A stretch of DNA of 64,000 nucleotides from an uncultured Eubacteriales bacterium (GTDB lineage Bacteria > Bacillota > Clostridia > Oscillospirales > CAG-272), in contig CABUHS010000003.1 in the NCBI GenBank assembly GCA_902491535.1, positions 54,789 to 118,788 on the forward strand, written 5' to 3'. Positions 18,417 to 26,847 of this stretch are shown here, one piece after another. The notes beneath the pieces are model-generated. The model was not told the origin of the DNA. It did not search any database and saw only the letters and a program-made list of their open reading frames with translations. Every line of letters starts with the position of its first letter. Positions within the stretch are counted from its first letter, which is position 1. A program made the position numbers and the translations under genes.

Positions 18417-18490
18417 CACCGCAGCGGAAACACGAAAGCCTATAGATTTCGTGTCCGTTCTCAGGAGTTGTTCAAACAACATCTGAGATA
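18417..18490 (-). ncRNA. Structured element B (candidate small RNA)
   Basis: Hairpins CTCAGATGTTGTT/AACAACTCCTGAG (18460-18487) and CACGAAA/TTTCGTG (18431-18453), joined by AACGGA, then TTTCCGCTGCGGTG and CTTTATTT, all in the minus reading. The 3' arm CTGCGGT is the same as in element C, but its 5' partner is missing, so this copy may be decayed or fold differently. Promoter at 18488-18516. Confidence 0.45.
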
Positions 18491-18516
18491 ATAGATACGA
18501 TCAACAGCGTTGTCGA
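18488..18516 (-). promoter_or_regulatory. Promoter of element B with overlapping CAACGCTGTTG motif
   Basis: Minus strand TCGACA (18516-18511), 17-base spacer, TATTAT (18493-18488). The motif CAACGCTGTTG is at 18512-18502, immediately after the -35 box. Confidence 0.6.
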
Positions 18517-18532
18517 TTTCAGAGAAGATAAA

Positions 18533-18606
18533 CGCAGAGAAACACGGAAGTTGGCGATTCCGTGTCCGTTCTTGGGGTTGGGTGAACAACACTCAAGATT
18601 TACTGC
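18533..18606 (-). ncRNA. Structured element A (candidate small RNA)
   Basis: Minus reading: GCAG (18606-18603), hairpin CTTGAGTGTTG/CAACCCCAAG (18597-18571), linker AACGGA, hairpin CACGGAA/TTCCGTG (18564-18543) with CGCCAA in the loop, then CTCTGC. Same plan as elements B and C with compensating base changes. No clear -10 box was found upstream. Confidence 0.45.
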
Positions 18607-18827
18607 AATAAAAATCCGTACCGTATTAAAGCTACATATCCTTTACGCAGCAGTGCGCTGTAAGCTTACAGTCTTTAAAATGTAAAGATAAAATGTTGTG
18701 AATGAATGTGCAATTGGACGAAGTTTTTTAACAAAGACTTTGGCACACCGTATTTTTATCAAAAATGCGATAGTTCACAGTCCTGTGTTCCCCGCTCCCG
18801 CTTTGTTTTTATCCGGGGGTTTAGCTT

Positions 18828-18896
18828 CTTAGTTTGTATTGCAAATTTACTTGCAAACTAAGTAAAAAGAGACTGATGAAAATCAGCCTCTTTTTT
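18828..18896. terminator. Tandem hairpins with bidirectional terminator before the SPFH gene end
   Basis: First hairpin CTTAGTTTG (18828-18836) / CAAACTAAG (18854-18862). Second AAAGAG-CTGAT/ATCAG-CTCTTTT at 18866-18893 with T-runs on both strands (TTTTTT plus strand, CTCTTTTT minus strand). Ends the SPFH transcript. Confidence 0.75.
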
Positions 18897-18991
18897 GTTA
18901 TCTTATCTTTGCCCGGCATTCCTATAAAAAGTGATAGCCGCAGTGACTATTTTCAGTCAAGAAATAGCCGGTCTTGCAGAAGATACTGAAG

Positions 18992-19876
18992 TTAATCAGC
19001 TGCGCCGTTCTGCATATTGATAATCGGTACGGTTCCGTCAGATGCGTATACCTGAGGAAGCTCGCCGTTCCACTGCTGGATCTCATTGTATTTTATAAGA
19101 CCTTCGGTAAGCGAATCTGCGATCTGCTTGTTGGCTTTTGCTTCAGCCTCGGCTGCAACCTGTACGGCATACGCTTTTGCGTCAGCGTCGATCTTTGCGA
19201 CCTCTGCGTTTGCATTTGCCTGGATCTGAGCACGCTCAGCCTCCTGCTTTGCGATCATTGTTTTCTGTTCTTCCTCGATCGTTGCCTGAAGCTTTGACTG
19301 CTCAGCAACCTGTTTTGCCTCTACCGCATCGGTAAATACGTCTGTGAAATCAATGTCCTCGATAGACACCGATATTATCTCGATTCCGTATTCTTTCATT
19401 TCGGGAGAGAGGATTCCCTCTACCTGATCCGAAAGGTTTTCGCGGTTTGCAACAAGGTTTTCAGCTGTGCATTTTGAAAATACTGCTTTAACGTCCTCGT
19501 AAATACGGGGGTTCATAACAGTATCATAATAATACTGTCCGACGTTTTTGTACAGGTGCTGTGACGTCTCTCTGTCAACGCTGTAGTTGACAGATACATT
19601 GACCTGTACCTGCTGTATATCGCTTGAAAATGCGCTGAGCGATACTGTTTCTTTCTGCGCGCGGTTGTCCATTTTTATAACACTCTGCCAAGGAAGTATG
19701 AAGTGCAGTCCTTCTGAAAGTACATACTCCTCTGTGCGTCCGAATGTAACGACAACTCCTGTATGTCCGGTAGGTACCTGTACCGTACACATTGCCGTAA
19801 GAATTCCGGCAACAAGTATGACGGCAACGATTATTATAAGTCTTATGCTTACTTTGCCTGTTTTGATTTTTGTCAT
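18992..19876 (-). CDS. SPFH/prohibitin-family membrane protein (HflC-like)
   Basis: 294 residues; ATG at 19876 with AAAGGAG 8 bases upstream. One N-terminal membrane helix (about 10-31) is followed by an SPFH domain (VPTGHTGVVVTFGR ... GLHFILPWQSV) and a long alanine/glutamate-rich coiled coil (about 185-255). The plan matches HflC/prohibitin proteins that form ring scaffolds and regulate membrane proteases. No HflK partner is adjacent. It is a single-gene transcript with its own promoter and terminator. Confidence 0.88.
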   Translation of the reverse strand: MTKIKTGKVSIRLIIIVAVILVAGILTAMCTVQVPTGHTGVVVTFGRTEEYVLSEGLHFILPWQSVIKMDNRAQKETVSLSAFSSDIQQVQVNVSVNYSVDRETSQHLYKNVGQYYYDTVMNPRIYEDVKAVFSKCTAENLVANRENLSDQVEGILSPEMKEYGIEIISVSIEDIDFTDVFTDAVEAKQVAEQSKLQATIEEEQKTMIAKQEAERAQIQANANAEVAKIDADAKAYAVQVAAEAEAKANKQIADSLTEGLIKYNEIQQWNGELPQVYASDGTVPIINMQNGAAD

Positions 19877-19955
19877 GATATTTTCTCCTTTATATATTTT
19901 TGTTTTTTTGTAATATCTGATTTACGGAGCGGCGCTCTGCGTTTATCATGGTTAG

Positions 19956-19984
19956 ATTATAACACACAATCATATGATTGTCAA
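19956..19984 (-). promoter_or_regulatory. Promoter of the SPFH gene
   Basis: Minus strand TTGACA (19984-19979), 17-base spacer, TATAAT (19961-19956): a near-perfect consensus. Confidence 0.85.
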
Positions 19985-20026
19985 TAGGAATCTTTAAATT
20001 TTATAAAATTTTTTTATATAAATATA

Positions 20027-20061
20027 GCGGCTGTTTTTTCGTATTGCCGGAAAACAGCCGC
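20027..20061 (-). terminator. Hairpin after the Gld-like transporter operon
   Basis: Perfect 11-bp stem GCGGCTGTTTT (20027-20037) / AAAACAGCCGC (20051-20061). The T-run on the minus strand is poor, so it may be a weak terminator. Confidence 0.55.
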
Positions 20062-20125
20062 ACTGATTTAGTGACACATTCCGTGCGGTAATCGTGAAGA
20101 ATGTATCAATCGGATAGAAATGTAT

Positions 20126-21751
20126 TTAATTTTTCGCCCACGAATCCACGTCTTGGGAATTCATTACCTTAATGCAGTCACTAATAGCTTTTTCGACACT
20201 GTCGCTCAGCACGTAGAATTCTCCTACACCGTTTATCGTATAGAAGCATCTTCTTGCGGAATAGCGGTAAAAATCAAAGGTATAGCTGCCGCCGCCCGAT
20301 GTTTTTACTGTAAAGGAAAGCATGTGGTTATCGGTTGATTTTGACGCTGTATAGTCCTGAAGCTCAATCATAAGCAGACTGCGGTAAAAGCTTTTGAAAT
20401 TATAGAGATCAAATTCGTCAAAGGATTTTCCGGTGCTTGCCGGAGTTACCGACAGCGAATCTCCGGAACCGGAAAACGAGAAAGTCTCGGTTATTTCGGG
20501 CGATTCAAAGTAAAGCTCGGATACGTTTTCTATATTGATGCTGAAAAGGGAGCTATCAACGAATTGAAGCAAATTCCAGTCGAGGAAAGAAACATCGTCC
20601 GGTTTTACCGCTACAATCGTGTTCCAAAGTGCAGAGTATGCATATCTGTAACCGTCCTCCTGTGTATCGCTGAAGAGAACAAAGCTTTCCACATCATTAT
20701 ATGTGTAGTGCATGACTGCTTTCGGTTCGTAAAGTCCGTATTTATCAAGAGTTTCCTTTCCGAAAAGCGCACGCATGAGTGTAGTTATCTGATCGACGCA
20801 CAGAAGCTGATATTCGGCTGAATTAACGTCTGCTTCGACCTTGCCGTAAGCGCTTACGGCATCAAGCAGCTCTTTTGTCTGCTCGTCGGCATTCGCTGCT
20901 ATATCACTCAGCTCGGGACCGAGTTCGACAACGCCCTGACCGGTAAATTCGGTGAATTTCGTCATTATGCTGCCGTATGTTGTCGCGTTCGGTACGAATC
21001 CCTCAGGATAAACCATTTTATAGCTCTGCTGAGAAGAAATACTTTCCTGTTTTGCTGATGAATCATCGTAGCTGTCGATCCATACAACAAATTTACCGTC
21101 TTTTACAATATAAAAATTCTTTGCTGTATAATATGTTGTCGAGGACACGGGATATGTAAGCATCGGATGCGCAATTGCGTTTGCCGGAGCGAGAAGCGTG
21201 CTTGCAACATCTTTAGCAAGTATGTATACTGCATCTCTGCCGCCGTAGCGGGCGTAATATCCGCCTAATGTCGGTATCTGATCTCCGATATATACTTTAT
21301 GTTCTGCGCCGTCCGTTGATTTTATGACGAACCATGCAGGATTGTTTTCATCGGCGAGACCGAATTCGGAAAAATCTTCGCAATCGGTGGTAACACGGTC
21401 GAGCGAGATAGTGTACCCTGCCGAAATAACAAGCGATGCGAAGCTGTTTACATTATACGGGATGCTTTCATGATCTTTTATATAGAATTTATCGTCGTCA
21501 GCGCGATAGACCGTCCATGTACCGTAGCCGTTATGTACCTCAATAGATGCGAGATTTGTCTGTTCTATTCGCTCAAACATCATGATCTGACCGCTTCCGT
21601 CAAGGACTTCTCCGCGGAGAAGTTCGGTGTTTCCGTCGGAAGAACCGCCCGCTTTTTTAATAATCGGGGATATTACCGCAAAATACAGGATCACAAGCAC
21701 GGCAAATGCTGCGAGCAGAATGATTGTAAGCTTATTTCTTTTTTTAATCAT
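20126..21751 (-). CDS. DUF4340 protein, extracytoplasmic part of a Gld-like ABC system
   Basis: 541 residues. I start at 21751 (MIKKRNK...), with GGAG 9 bases upstream, rather than the longer frame that overlaps the previous gene deeply. One membrane helix (about 9-29), then a long outer region with repeated beta-rich units matching DUF4340 (VYRADDDKFYIK; FVIKSTDGAEHKVYIGDQIP). Such genes sit behind gldA/gldF/gldG-type ABC genes, as here. The substrate is unknown; in Firmicutes these operons are not linked to gliding. Confidence 0.75.
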   Translation of the reverse strand: MIKKRNKLTIILLAAFAVLVILYFAVISPIIKKAGGSSDGNTELLRGEVLDGSGQIMMFERIEQTNLASIEVHNGYGTWTVYRADDDKFYIKDHESIPYNVNSFASLVISAGYTISLDRVTTDCEDFSEFGLADENNPAWFVIKSTDGAEHKVYIGDQIPTLGGYYARYGGRDAVYILAKDVASTLLAPANAIAHPMLTYPVSSTTYYTAKNFYIVKDGKFVVWIDSYDDSSAKQESISSQQSYKMVYPEGFVPNATTYGSIMTKFTEFTGQGVVELGPELSDIAANADEQTKELLDAVSAYGKVEADVNSAEYQLLCVDQITTLMRALFGKETLDKYGLYEPKAVMHYTYNDVESFVLFSDTQEDGYRYAYSALWNTIVAVKPDDVSFLDWNLLQFVDSSLFSINIENVSELYFESPEITETFSFSGSGDSLSVTPASTGKSFDEFDLYNFKSFYRSLLMIELQDYTASKSTDNHMLSFTVKTSGGGSYTFDFYRYSARRCFYTINGVGEFYVLSDSVEKAISDCIKVMNSQDVDSWAKN

Positions 21752-23295
21752 AAATGGCGTCTCCTGAGATATACGGCAGCGCCGGTGATGATCGTAACTA
21801 CCGGAAGTACGGTAGTGAGCGCTACCGTCCATGCGTAAGCTTCTGATGACGTGATGCTCAGCTCGTTGTTGTCAAATATCTTGAATTCGATTCCGTTCGG
21901 AACGGTTACTCTGCCCATTGTTTTCATGGCGGAGAACAGGATCTCTGCATTGCCGTATGCGCCGTTTCCTATATATTTATCAGAGACGAACTGGTTTGTG
22001 CCGCAGGCAAGAACGTAATTGCGGTGCGCTTCGTTATCTATATAGCGAAGCTCTGTCGTGAGTGTCATGAGATTATGCGTTCCGGTACTTTCGATCTCAT
22101 CAGTGCCGAATTTGCAGCTGTATGCATCCGGAGAGGTTGTGAGTACCGTGGATATATCGCGCGTACCTTGGTCGATATCGGCGCTTTCTCCGTTGTTATA
22201 GGTTATGTTTATAGGCATTGCATATGTTACTATCGTTTTCGGAACGTTTGAAAGCGTTCTCATGCTTCTTGTGAGTGTCGAGCCGTTTCCTTCCTCGGTA
22301 TAGGCTGATACAAGCGCAGTCCCGTCGACATTTATACTTTCGGTTTTGTCGTAAACGACCGAATCGCCGAAGGATATGCCCCATTCTGAGAGAAGCTCGT
22401 CAAGGTTGGTAAACGAATTCTTGCTTCTTGCTTCGGGATCCATAAATACCATCATGCTTCCTACATTATCAAGAAAGTCATCGATCTTTTTAACCTCGTC
22501 GACGTCTGCACCGAAGCCTGCAAAGTCGTACTGGGGAGCATTTATTATAATGAGCTGCGCGTTATCGTAATCAATATCTTCTCTTGAAAGATCTATCTCG
22601 CGAACATCGTATCCGGCGTCGGAAAGAAGTGTCCAAAGCGCCGATGTATCGGTTGTCTCACCGTGGTCGGTGGTAAAGTATGCGATAGGATTTTTGCCTG
22701 TCATCTGAAGGATCGCTGTTGTGATACGGTATTCAGCGTTGAGTGCATAAGGTTCCTGCGTGTCGCTGTCGAGCGTATAGAAGCTGTCCCGCGTGAGAAC
22801 ACGGTAGTCCCCGTTTACCGTATTGGTTATTATCACGCTGTCTGTTCTTATCTTAGAACCGGCAGTTGTTCGGTATGCGCTTACTTCGCCCGGATGTGCA
22901 TTTACGTCGACATATTCGATATCAATAAAGTCAAATTCGCGGGCATAGAGCTGTGCGCTGCGATGTACGAGTCTTAAATAATAGGATTCGTCGAGTTTAT
23001 CTTCTGTCATGCAGAAAATAAGTTTAATATGCATATCGCCTCGATCGTTCAGCGGATCGATAAGCTCATGTGTTGCGTCTGATATCGAATAAAGTCCCTC
23101 GCTTGTCATGTCGATATACCATCCGAGATTTCTTGAAAGCGCTGAGAACATGACGTTTATTACTACTATTACGGCTATAAATGCTGCAGTCAGAGCGACG
23201 GCGGCGGATCCGTATTTAAAGCGCTTGCTTGCAAAGAAGCCGTTTTTGTTTGCGGCGCTCTTTTGTGTGCCGCCTGATTTATTCATTTCAGCCAT
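21748..23295 (-). CDS. GldG-family auxiliary membrane protein of an ABC transporter
   Basis: 515 residues; overlaps the DUF4340 start by four bases, so translation is coupled. Membrane helices lie at about 28-52 and 488-509; between them is an ABC_transp_aux domain with SEGLYSISDATHELI and AYFTTDHGE, motifs seen in GldG proteins. It probably works outside the membrane with the permease at 23327. Start ATG 23295 has AGGAAG upstream. Confidence 0.8.
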   Translation of the reverse strand: MAEMNKSGGTQKSAANKNGFFASKRFKYGSAAVALTAAFIAVIVVINVMFSALSRNLGWYIDMTSEGLYSISDATHELIDPLNDRGDMHIKLIFCMTEDKLDESYYLRLVHRSAQLYAREFDFIDIEYVDVNAHPGEVSAYRTTAGSKIRTDSVIITNTVNGDYRVLTRDSFYTLDSDTQEPYALNAEYRITTAILQMTGKNPIAYFTTDHGETTDTSALWTLLSDAGYDVREIDLSREDIDYDNAQLIIINAPQYDFAGFGADVDEVKKIDDFLDNVGSMMVFMDPEARSKNSFTNLDELLSEWGISFGDSVVYDKTESINVDGTALVSAYTEEGNGSTLTRSMRTLSNVPKTIVTYAMPINITYNNGESADIDQGTRDISTVLTTSPDAYSCKFGTDEIESTGTHNLMTLTTELRYIDNEAHRNYVLACGTNQFVSDKYIGNGAYGNAEILFSAMKTMGRVTVPNGIEFKIFDNNELSITSSEAYAWTVALTTVLPVVTIITGAAVYLRRRHL

Positions 23296-23326
23296 TGTGC
23301 AAAACTTCCTTTCTGTTTTCGGATCA

Positions 23327-24064
23327 TCATTCCCAGTGGCGTTTCTCGTATACCCGAACGGTTACGAAGAGGAACACCACGGTTATCGAAACGTAGTACA
23401 AAACTGCATTGAAATCAAAAACGCCGTACATGAAGTTCTGAAAACGGCTGTAGATAGAGAGCCAGTTGCACAGTGCGCGGAGAGGGTAGAAGGATATAGC
23501 GTTGTTTATCATGTTGCAGCACAGGCAGAACAGGAGGATCGCCGCGGTTACAATGACCGCAGTGATCTGATGTTCGGTAAGTGCCGATACGAATATTCCG
23601 ATCGCTATGAAAGCAGCGCCGAGCAGAAGTATTGCTACCGAATATCCTATGAGCATAGCGCCGTTTTTCTCTACGACAACACCGTCATTTTTGTTGTATA
23701 TGTAAAGCAATGCGAAATCGAGGCACGATACGGCGTATGTTCCTGCAAACATTGTGTATGCAGCAAGGAACTTTGCTGCGACCATACCTGTTATCGAGAC
23801 CGGTGCTGTCAGCAGGAGCTGTTCTGTCTTCATTCTGCGGTCGTCTGCAAACGAACGCATTGTAAGAAGCGGGAGAAGCAGAGAGAAGCCGTATATAAGT
23901 ATTGTGAAATATGTTCCGAGGTCGGCAGCTCCGCCCTGTATTGACATAAGAACTGTCGAATAAGAGAACAAAAATCCGCTCAGCGCAAGATAGACGGCGA
24001 TAAATACATATCCGACTGCTGAGGTAAAGTATGATTGAAGCTCACGCTTGTATATTGCAAACAT
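23327..24064 (-). CDS. ABC-2 type permease (GldF-like)
   Basis: 245 residues with six predicted membrane helices. The N-terminus MFAIYKRELQSYFTSAVGYV is typical of ABC-2 permeases, which often start with a short cytosolic helix containing KREL. It lies between the ATPase and GldG genes, 21 and 31 bases away, and should form the membrane pore of the complex. Confidence 0.88.
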   Translation of the reverse strand: MFAIYKRELQSYFTSAVGYVFIAVYLALSGFLFSYSTVLMSIQGGAADLGTYFTILIYGFSLLLPLLTMRSFADDRRMKTEQLLLTAPVSITGMVAAKFLAAYTMFAGTYAVSCLDFALLYIYNKNDGVVVEKNGAMLIGYSVAILLLGAAFIAIGIFVSALTEHQITAVIVTAAILLFCLCCNMINNAISFYPLRALCNWLSIYSRFQNFMYGVFDFNAVLYYVSITVVFLFVTVRVYEKRHWE

Positions 24065-24085
24065 CTTTTTGTATCCTCCCGAAGC

Positions 24086-25081
24086 TTAATTTGGGGATGC
24101 GCCTGTTTGGGCGACCTTTATACTTTTTTTCTTCTTTTTAAGCGCTCCGCCGGGGCGGTCGGTCATAGATATAAAAATATCTTCAAGACTTATTCCGAGA
24201 GCCTCAATTCCGATAAGAGGCCAGCCTTTTTCAGCGAGCATAAAGAACAGCGGTTTACGGATATCGATTCCGGCAGCACTTTCGATGATATACGTTGTAC
24301 TGTCAAGCTCTTTTTCGGAGAGCATTTCCGCACGGACAACCCCCTGAAGCGATTTCAGAGCGGCGAGAATCTGATCGGACGGACCGCATATTTTTGCTGA
24401 GGTACGTCTGTTTCCGCCGACTATCGTAGAAATATCCTCAGTGCGTTCATTTGCAACGAGCTTTCCCTTGTTTATGATAACGACACGGTCGCAGACCGCC
24501 TGTACTTCGCTCAGTATATGTGTGGAGAGAATTACCGAATGGTCTCTTCCGAGTGTCCGTATCAAGTTTCGGATCTCGATTATCTGTTTTGGATCAAGTC
24601 CTACCGTAGGTTCATCGAGAATTATCGTCTGAGGATTTCCGACAAGCGCCTGAGCGATGCCGACACGCTGCTTATAGCCTTTCGAGAGGTTTTTTATAAG
24701 TCTTCCTTTTACATCGGAGAGTTTAGCTACCTCGCAGATCTCGTCAAGATGTTTTTTTCGGTTGAATGTACATCTTTTCAGTGAATATACAAAGCACAGA
24801 TATTCCATGACTGTCATATCAGGATAAAGCGGAGGTACCTCAGGGAGATAGCCTATATTTTGTTTTGCCTCGTGGGCATTGTCGAGAATATCAAAGCCGT
24901 TTATTTTTACCGATCCGGAAGATGTTGAAATATATCCGGTTATAATATTCATTATCGTTGATTTTCCGGCTCCGTTCGGTCCGAGCAGTCCGACGATCTC
25001 GCCGTTTTCGACGGTAAAGGTCACGTCGTTTACGGCATACTTATCACCGTAATGTTTGACAAGCTTTTCGACCTGTATCAT
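24086..25081 (-). CDS. ABC transporter ATP-binding protein (GldA-like)
   Basis: 331 residues. Walker A GPNGAGKST (about 35-43), signature NLSKGYKQRVGIAQAL, Walker B TIILDEPTVGLDP, and the switch His in ILSTHIL. A C-terminal extension of about 100 residues ends in a lysine-rich tail (KKKKKS). It powers the permease encoded next. It is the first gene of the four-gene operon. Confidence 0.93.
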   Translation of the reverse strand: MIQVEKLVKHYGDKYAVNDVTFTVENGEIVGLLGPNGAGKSTIMNIITGYISTSSGSVKINGFDILDNAHEAKQNIGYLPEVPPLYPDMTVMEYLCFVYSLKRCTFNRKKHLDEICEVAKLSDVKGRLIKNLSKGYKQRVGIAQALVGNPQTIILDEPTVGLDPKQIIEIRNLIRTLGRDHSVILSTHILSEVQAVCDRVVIINKGKLVANERTEDISTIVGGNRRTSAKICGPSDQILAALKSLQGVVRAEMLSEKELDSTTYIIESAAGIDIRKPLFFMLAEKGWPLIGIEALGISLEDIFISMTDRPGGALKKKKKSIKVAQTGASPN

Positions 25082-25230
25082 GTTATTACGATTCCTTTCA
25101 TTGCAGAGGATAGCTCCCCGTAGATTCAGATAAATTCAGTGGTTTTATTTTAGCATATATTTGTAGATAAATCATGAACATGCATAATTTGCAGGTAATT
25201 TTCACCTTATCTTCAGCTTTTCAACACAAA

Positions 25231-25262
25231 ACGTCCGCGGAAAGTATTTTATCCGCGGACGT
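25231..25262 (-). terminator. Terminator after trkH
   Basis: Perfect stem ACGTCCGCGGA (25231-25241) / TCCGCGGACGT (25252-25262), followed on the minus strand by TTTTGTGTT. Confidence 0.75.
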
Positions 25263-25320
25263 AAATATTATTTGAACAGGCTTATATGCTTTTGAGTGTT
25301 TGAATTTATACTGTAAATAA

Positions 25321-26766
25321 TTATTTTTTAAACCACGTAGACGGAAATAGAATCAGCAGAAGCGGATATATCTCAAGACGGCCGAACAGCATAACAAATG
25401 ACAGTACGATTTTTGAAAATGCAGAATAACCCGCATAGCTGCACGCAGGACCGACGCTTGCAAATCCAGGGCCTACGTTGTTAAAACACGAAACCGCAGC
25501 ACTGAGATTTGTTTCCATACTGAAAGGTTCGAAGCTGAGTATAAAAAAAACAATAGCCGTTATCCCCGCGTAAAGGGCAAAATATATTCCTATTCCATTA
25601 AGCGTACTTTCATCGACCGTTTTTCCCTCGAATTTAAGTGTTCCGACTGTTCTCGGATGAAGCAGTTTTTTGAGATTGAGCTTTATCATCTTGAACAGAA
25701 GAACAACGCGTGATACTTTAAGTCCTCCGGCGGTCGATCCGGCACAGCCTCCTACGAACATCAGTAATAGAAGTATGTTTCGTGAAAGTCCCGGCCATGT
25801 ATCGAAGTCTACCGTTGAATATCCGGTTGTGGTTATTATGGAAGATACCTGAAAAACCCCGTGTCTTACTGCTTCGGCAACTGTATCGAAAAGCGGTCTT
25901 ATATTGATTATGATAAGCGCGGAAGAAACGGTCACTATACCGATATAGCTCCAAAGCTCCTCACTCTTAAGTGCGTTTTTCACCTTGCCTACAAGTATAA
26001 GATAGTAAAGATTGAAGTTTACTCCGAAAATCAGCATGAATACTGCTATTACCCATTGCAGATACGGACTGTATCCGCCGATGCTGTCGGCTTTGATTCC
26101 GAATCCGCCTGTGCCGGCAGTTCCGAAAGAATGAACAAGGCTTTCGAAAAGCGACATACCTCCGCAAAGAAGCAGTATGACTTCCGCTGCGGTAAGCGCA
26201 ATATATATAAGATAGAGTATTTTTGCGGTCTGACGTATTCTCGGAACGAGTTTTCCGACGATAGGTCCCGGCATTTCGGCGCGGAGAATGTGCATTGATC
26301 TGCCTGATTCCGGAGGGACGATAGCCATGATAAGTACAAGAACGCCCATTCCGCCGATCCAGTGAGTGAAGCTTCTCCAGAACAGATTTCCGTGACTGAG
26401 AAGCTCAACATTGTTAAGTATTGATGCGCCTGTAGTTGTAAATCCGCTGACTGTCTCAAAAAACGCGTCGCAAAACGACGGGATCTCTTTGCTTATGACA
26501 AACGGAAGCGCTCCGAGCGCTGACAGAATCAGCCATGCGAGCGCAACTATCATGAAGCCCTCTTTGGCAAATATAACATTGTCGCGCGGAGGGAATGTGA
26601 CGGACATAAGAATTCCGCCGATTCCTGCTATAAGCGCTGTTATAAGAAATGCGAGCGCGACATTCCACTCTCCGTATATCAGTGCGACGGTCAGCGGCAG
26701 AAGCAGCATAAAAGCTTCAAGCCCGATGATCCGTCCTACCATACGGAAAACCATTCTGCGATTCAT
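25321..26766 (-). CDS. trkH: Potassium uptake protein TrkH/KtrB type
   Basis: 481 residues with about ten membrane segments arranged as four membrane-pore-membrane repeats. The selectivity glycines are visible in GFTTTGAS, TAGTGGFG, TTGYSTVD and NVGPGF. It carries potassium into the cell and needs a TrkA-type gating partner, encoded 81 bases upstream on the same strand. Confidence 0.92.
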   Translation of the reverse strand: MNRRMVFRMVGRIIGLEAFMLLLPLTVALIYGEWNVALAFLITALIAGIGGILMSVTFPPRDNVIFAKEGFMIVALAWLILSALGALPFVISKEIPSFCDAFFETVSGFTTTGASILNNVELLSHGNLFWRSFTHWIGGMGVLVLIMAIVPPESGRSMHILRAEMPGPIVGKLVPRIRQTAKILYLIYIALTAAEVILLLCGGMSLFESLVHSFGTAGTGGFGIKADSIGGYSPYLQWVIAVFMLIFGVNFNLYYLILVGKVKNALKSEELWSYIGIVTVSSALIIINIRPLFDTVAEAVRHGVFQVSSIITTTGYSTVDFDTWPGLSRNILLLLMFVGGCAGSTAGGLKVSRVVLLFKMIKLNLKKLLHPRTVGTLKFEGKTVDESTLNGIGIYFALYAGITAIVFFILSFEPFSMETNLSAAVSCFNNVGPGFASVGPACSYAGYSAFSKIVLSFVMLFGRLEIYPLLLILFPSTWFKK

Positions 26767-26847
26767 AGTACAGATTTGTCTCCATTCATACTGAAAACTG
26801 ATTTGATATATGCTGCCGTGCAGCTTGCATATCCGACCGGCGGCAGC

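Larger units (their letters stand above)
17601..18991. other. 1.4-kb gene-free region with a tandem family of structured elements
   Basis: No coding frame of weight lies here. A hairpin TTTGCTGATACAC/GTGTATCAGCAAA (17614-17656) follows the GH172 gene. Then come four related fold units (17829-17927, 18272-18356, 18417-18490, 18533-18606), a plus-strand promoter at 17761, a plus-strand terminator at 18089, and three minus-strand promoters. The rest (18610-18820) shows no pattern I can name except ordinary hairpins. Units are described one by one below. Confidence 0.75.

Noticed and set aside
17829..18606. CRISPR array
   Set aside because: Units are far apart, unequal in length and differ in sequence while keeping pairing; there are no identical short repeats with regular spacers.
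23108..23944. 278-codon plus-strand open frame
   Set aside because: Antisense to the permease and GldG genes; Cys/Tyr-rich composition typical of shadow frames.
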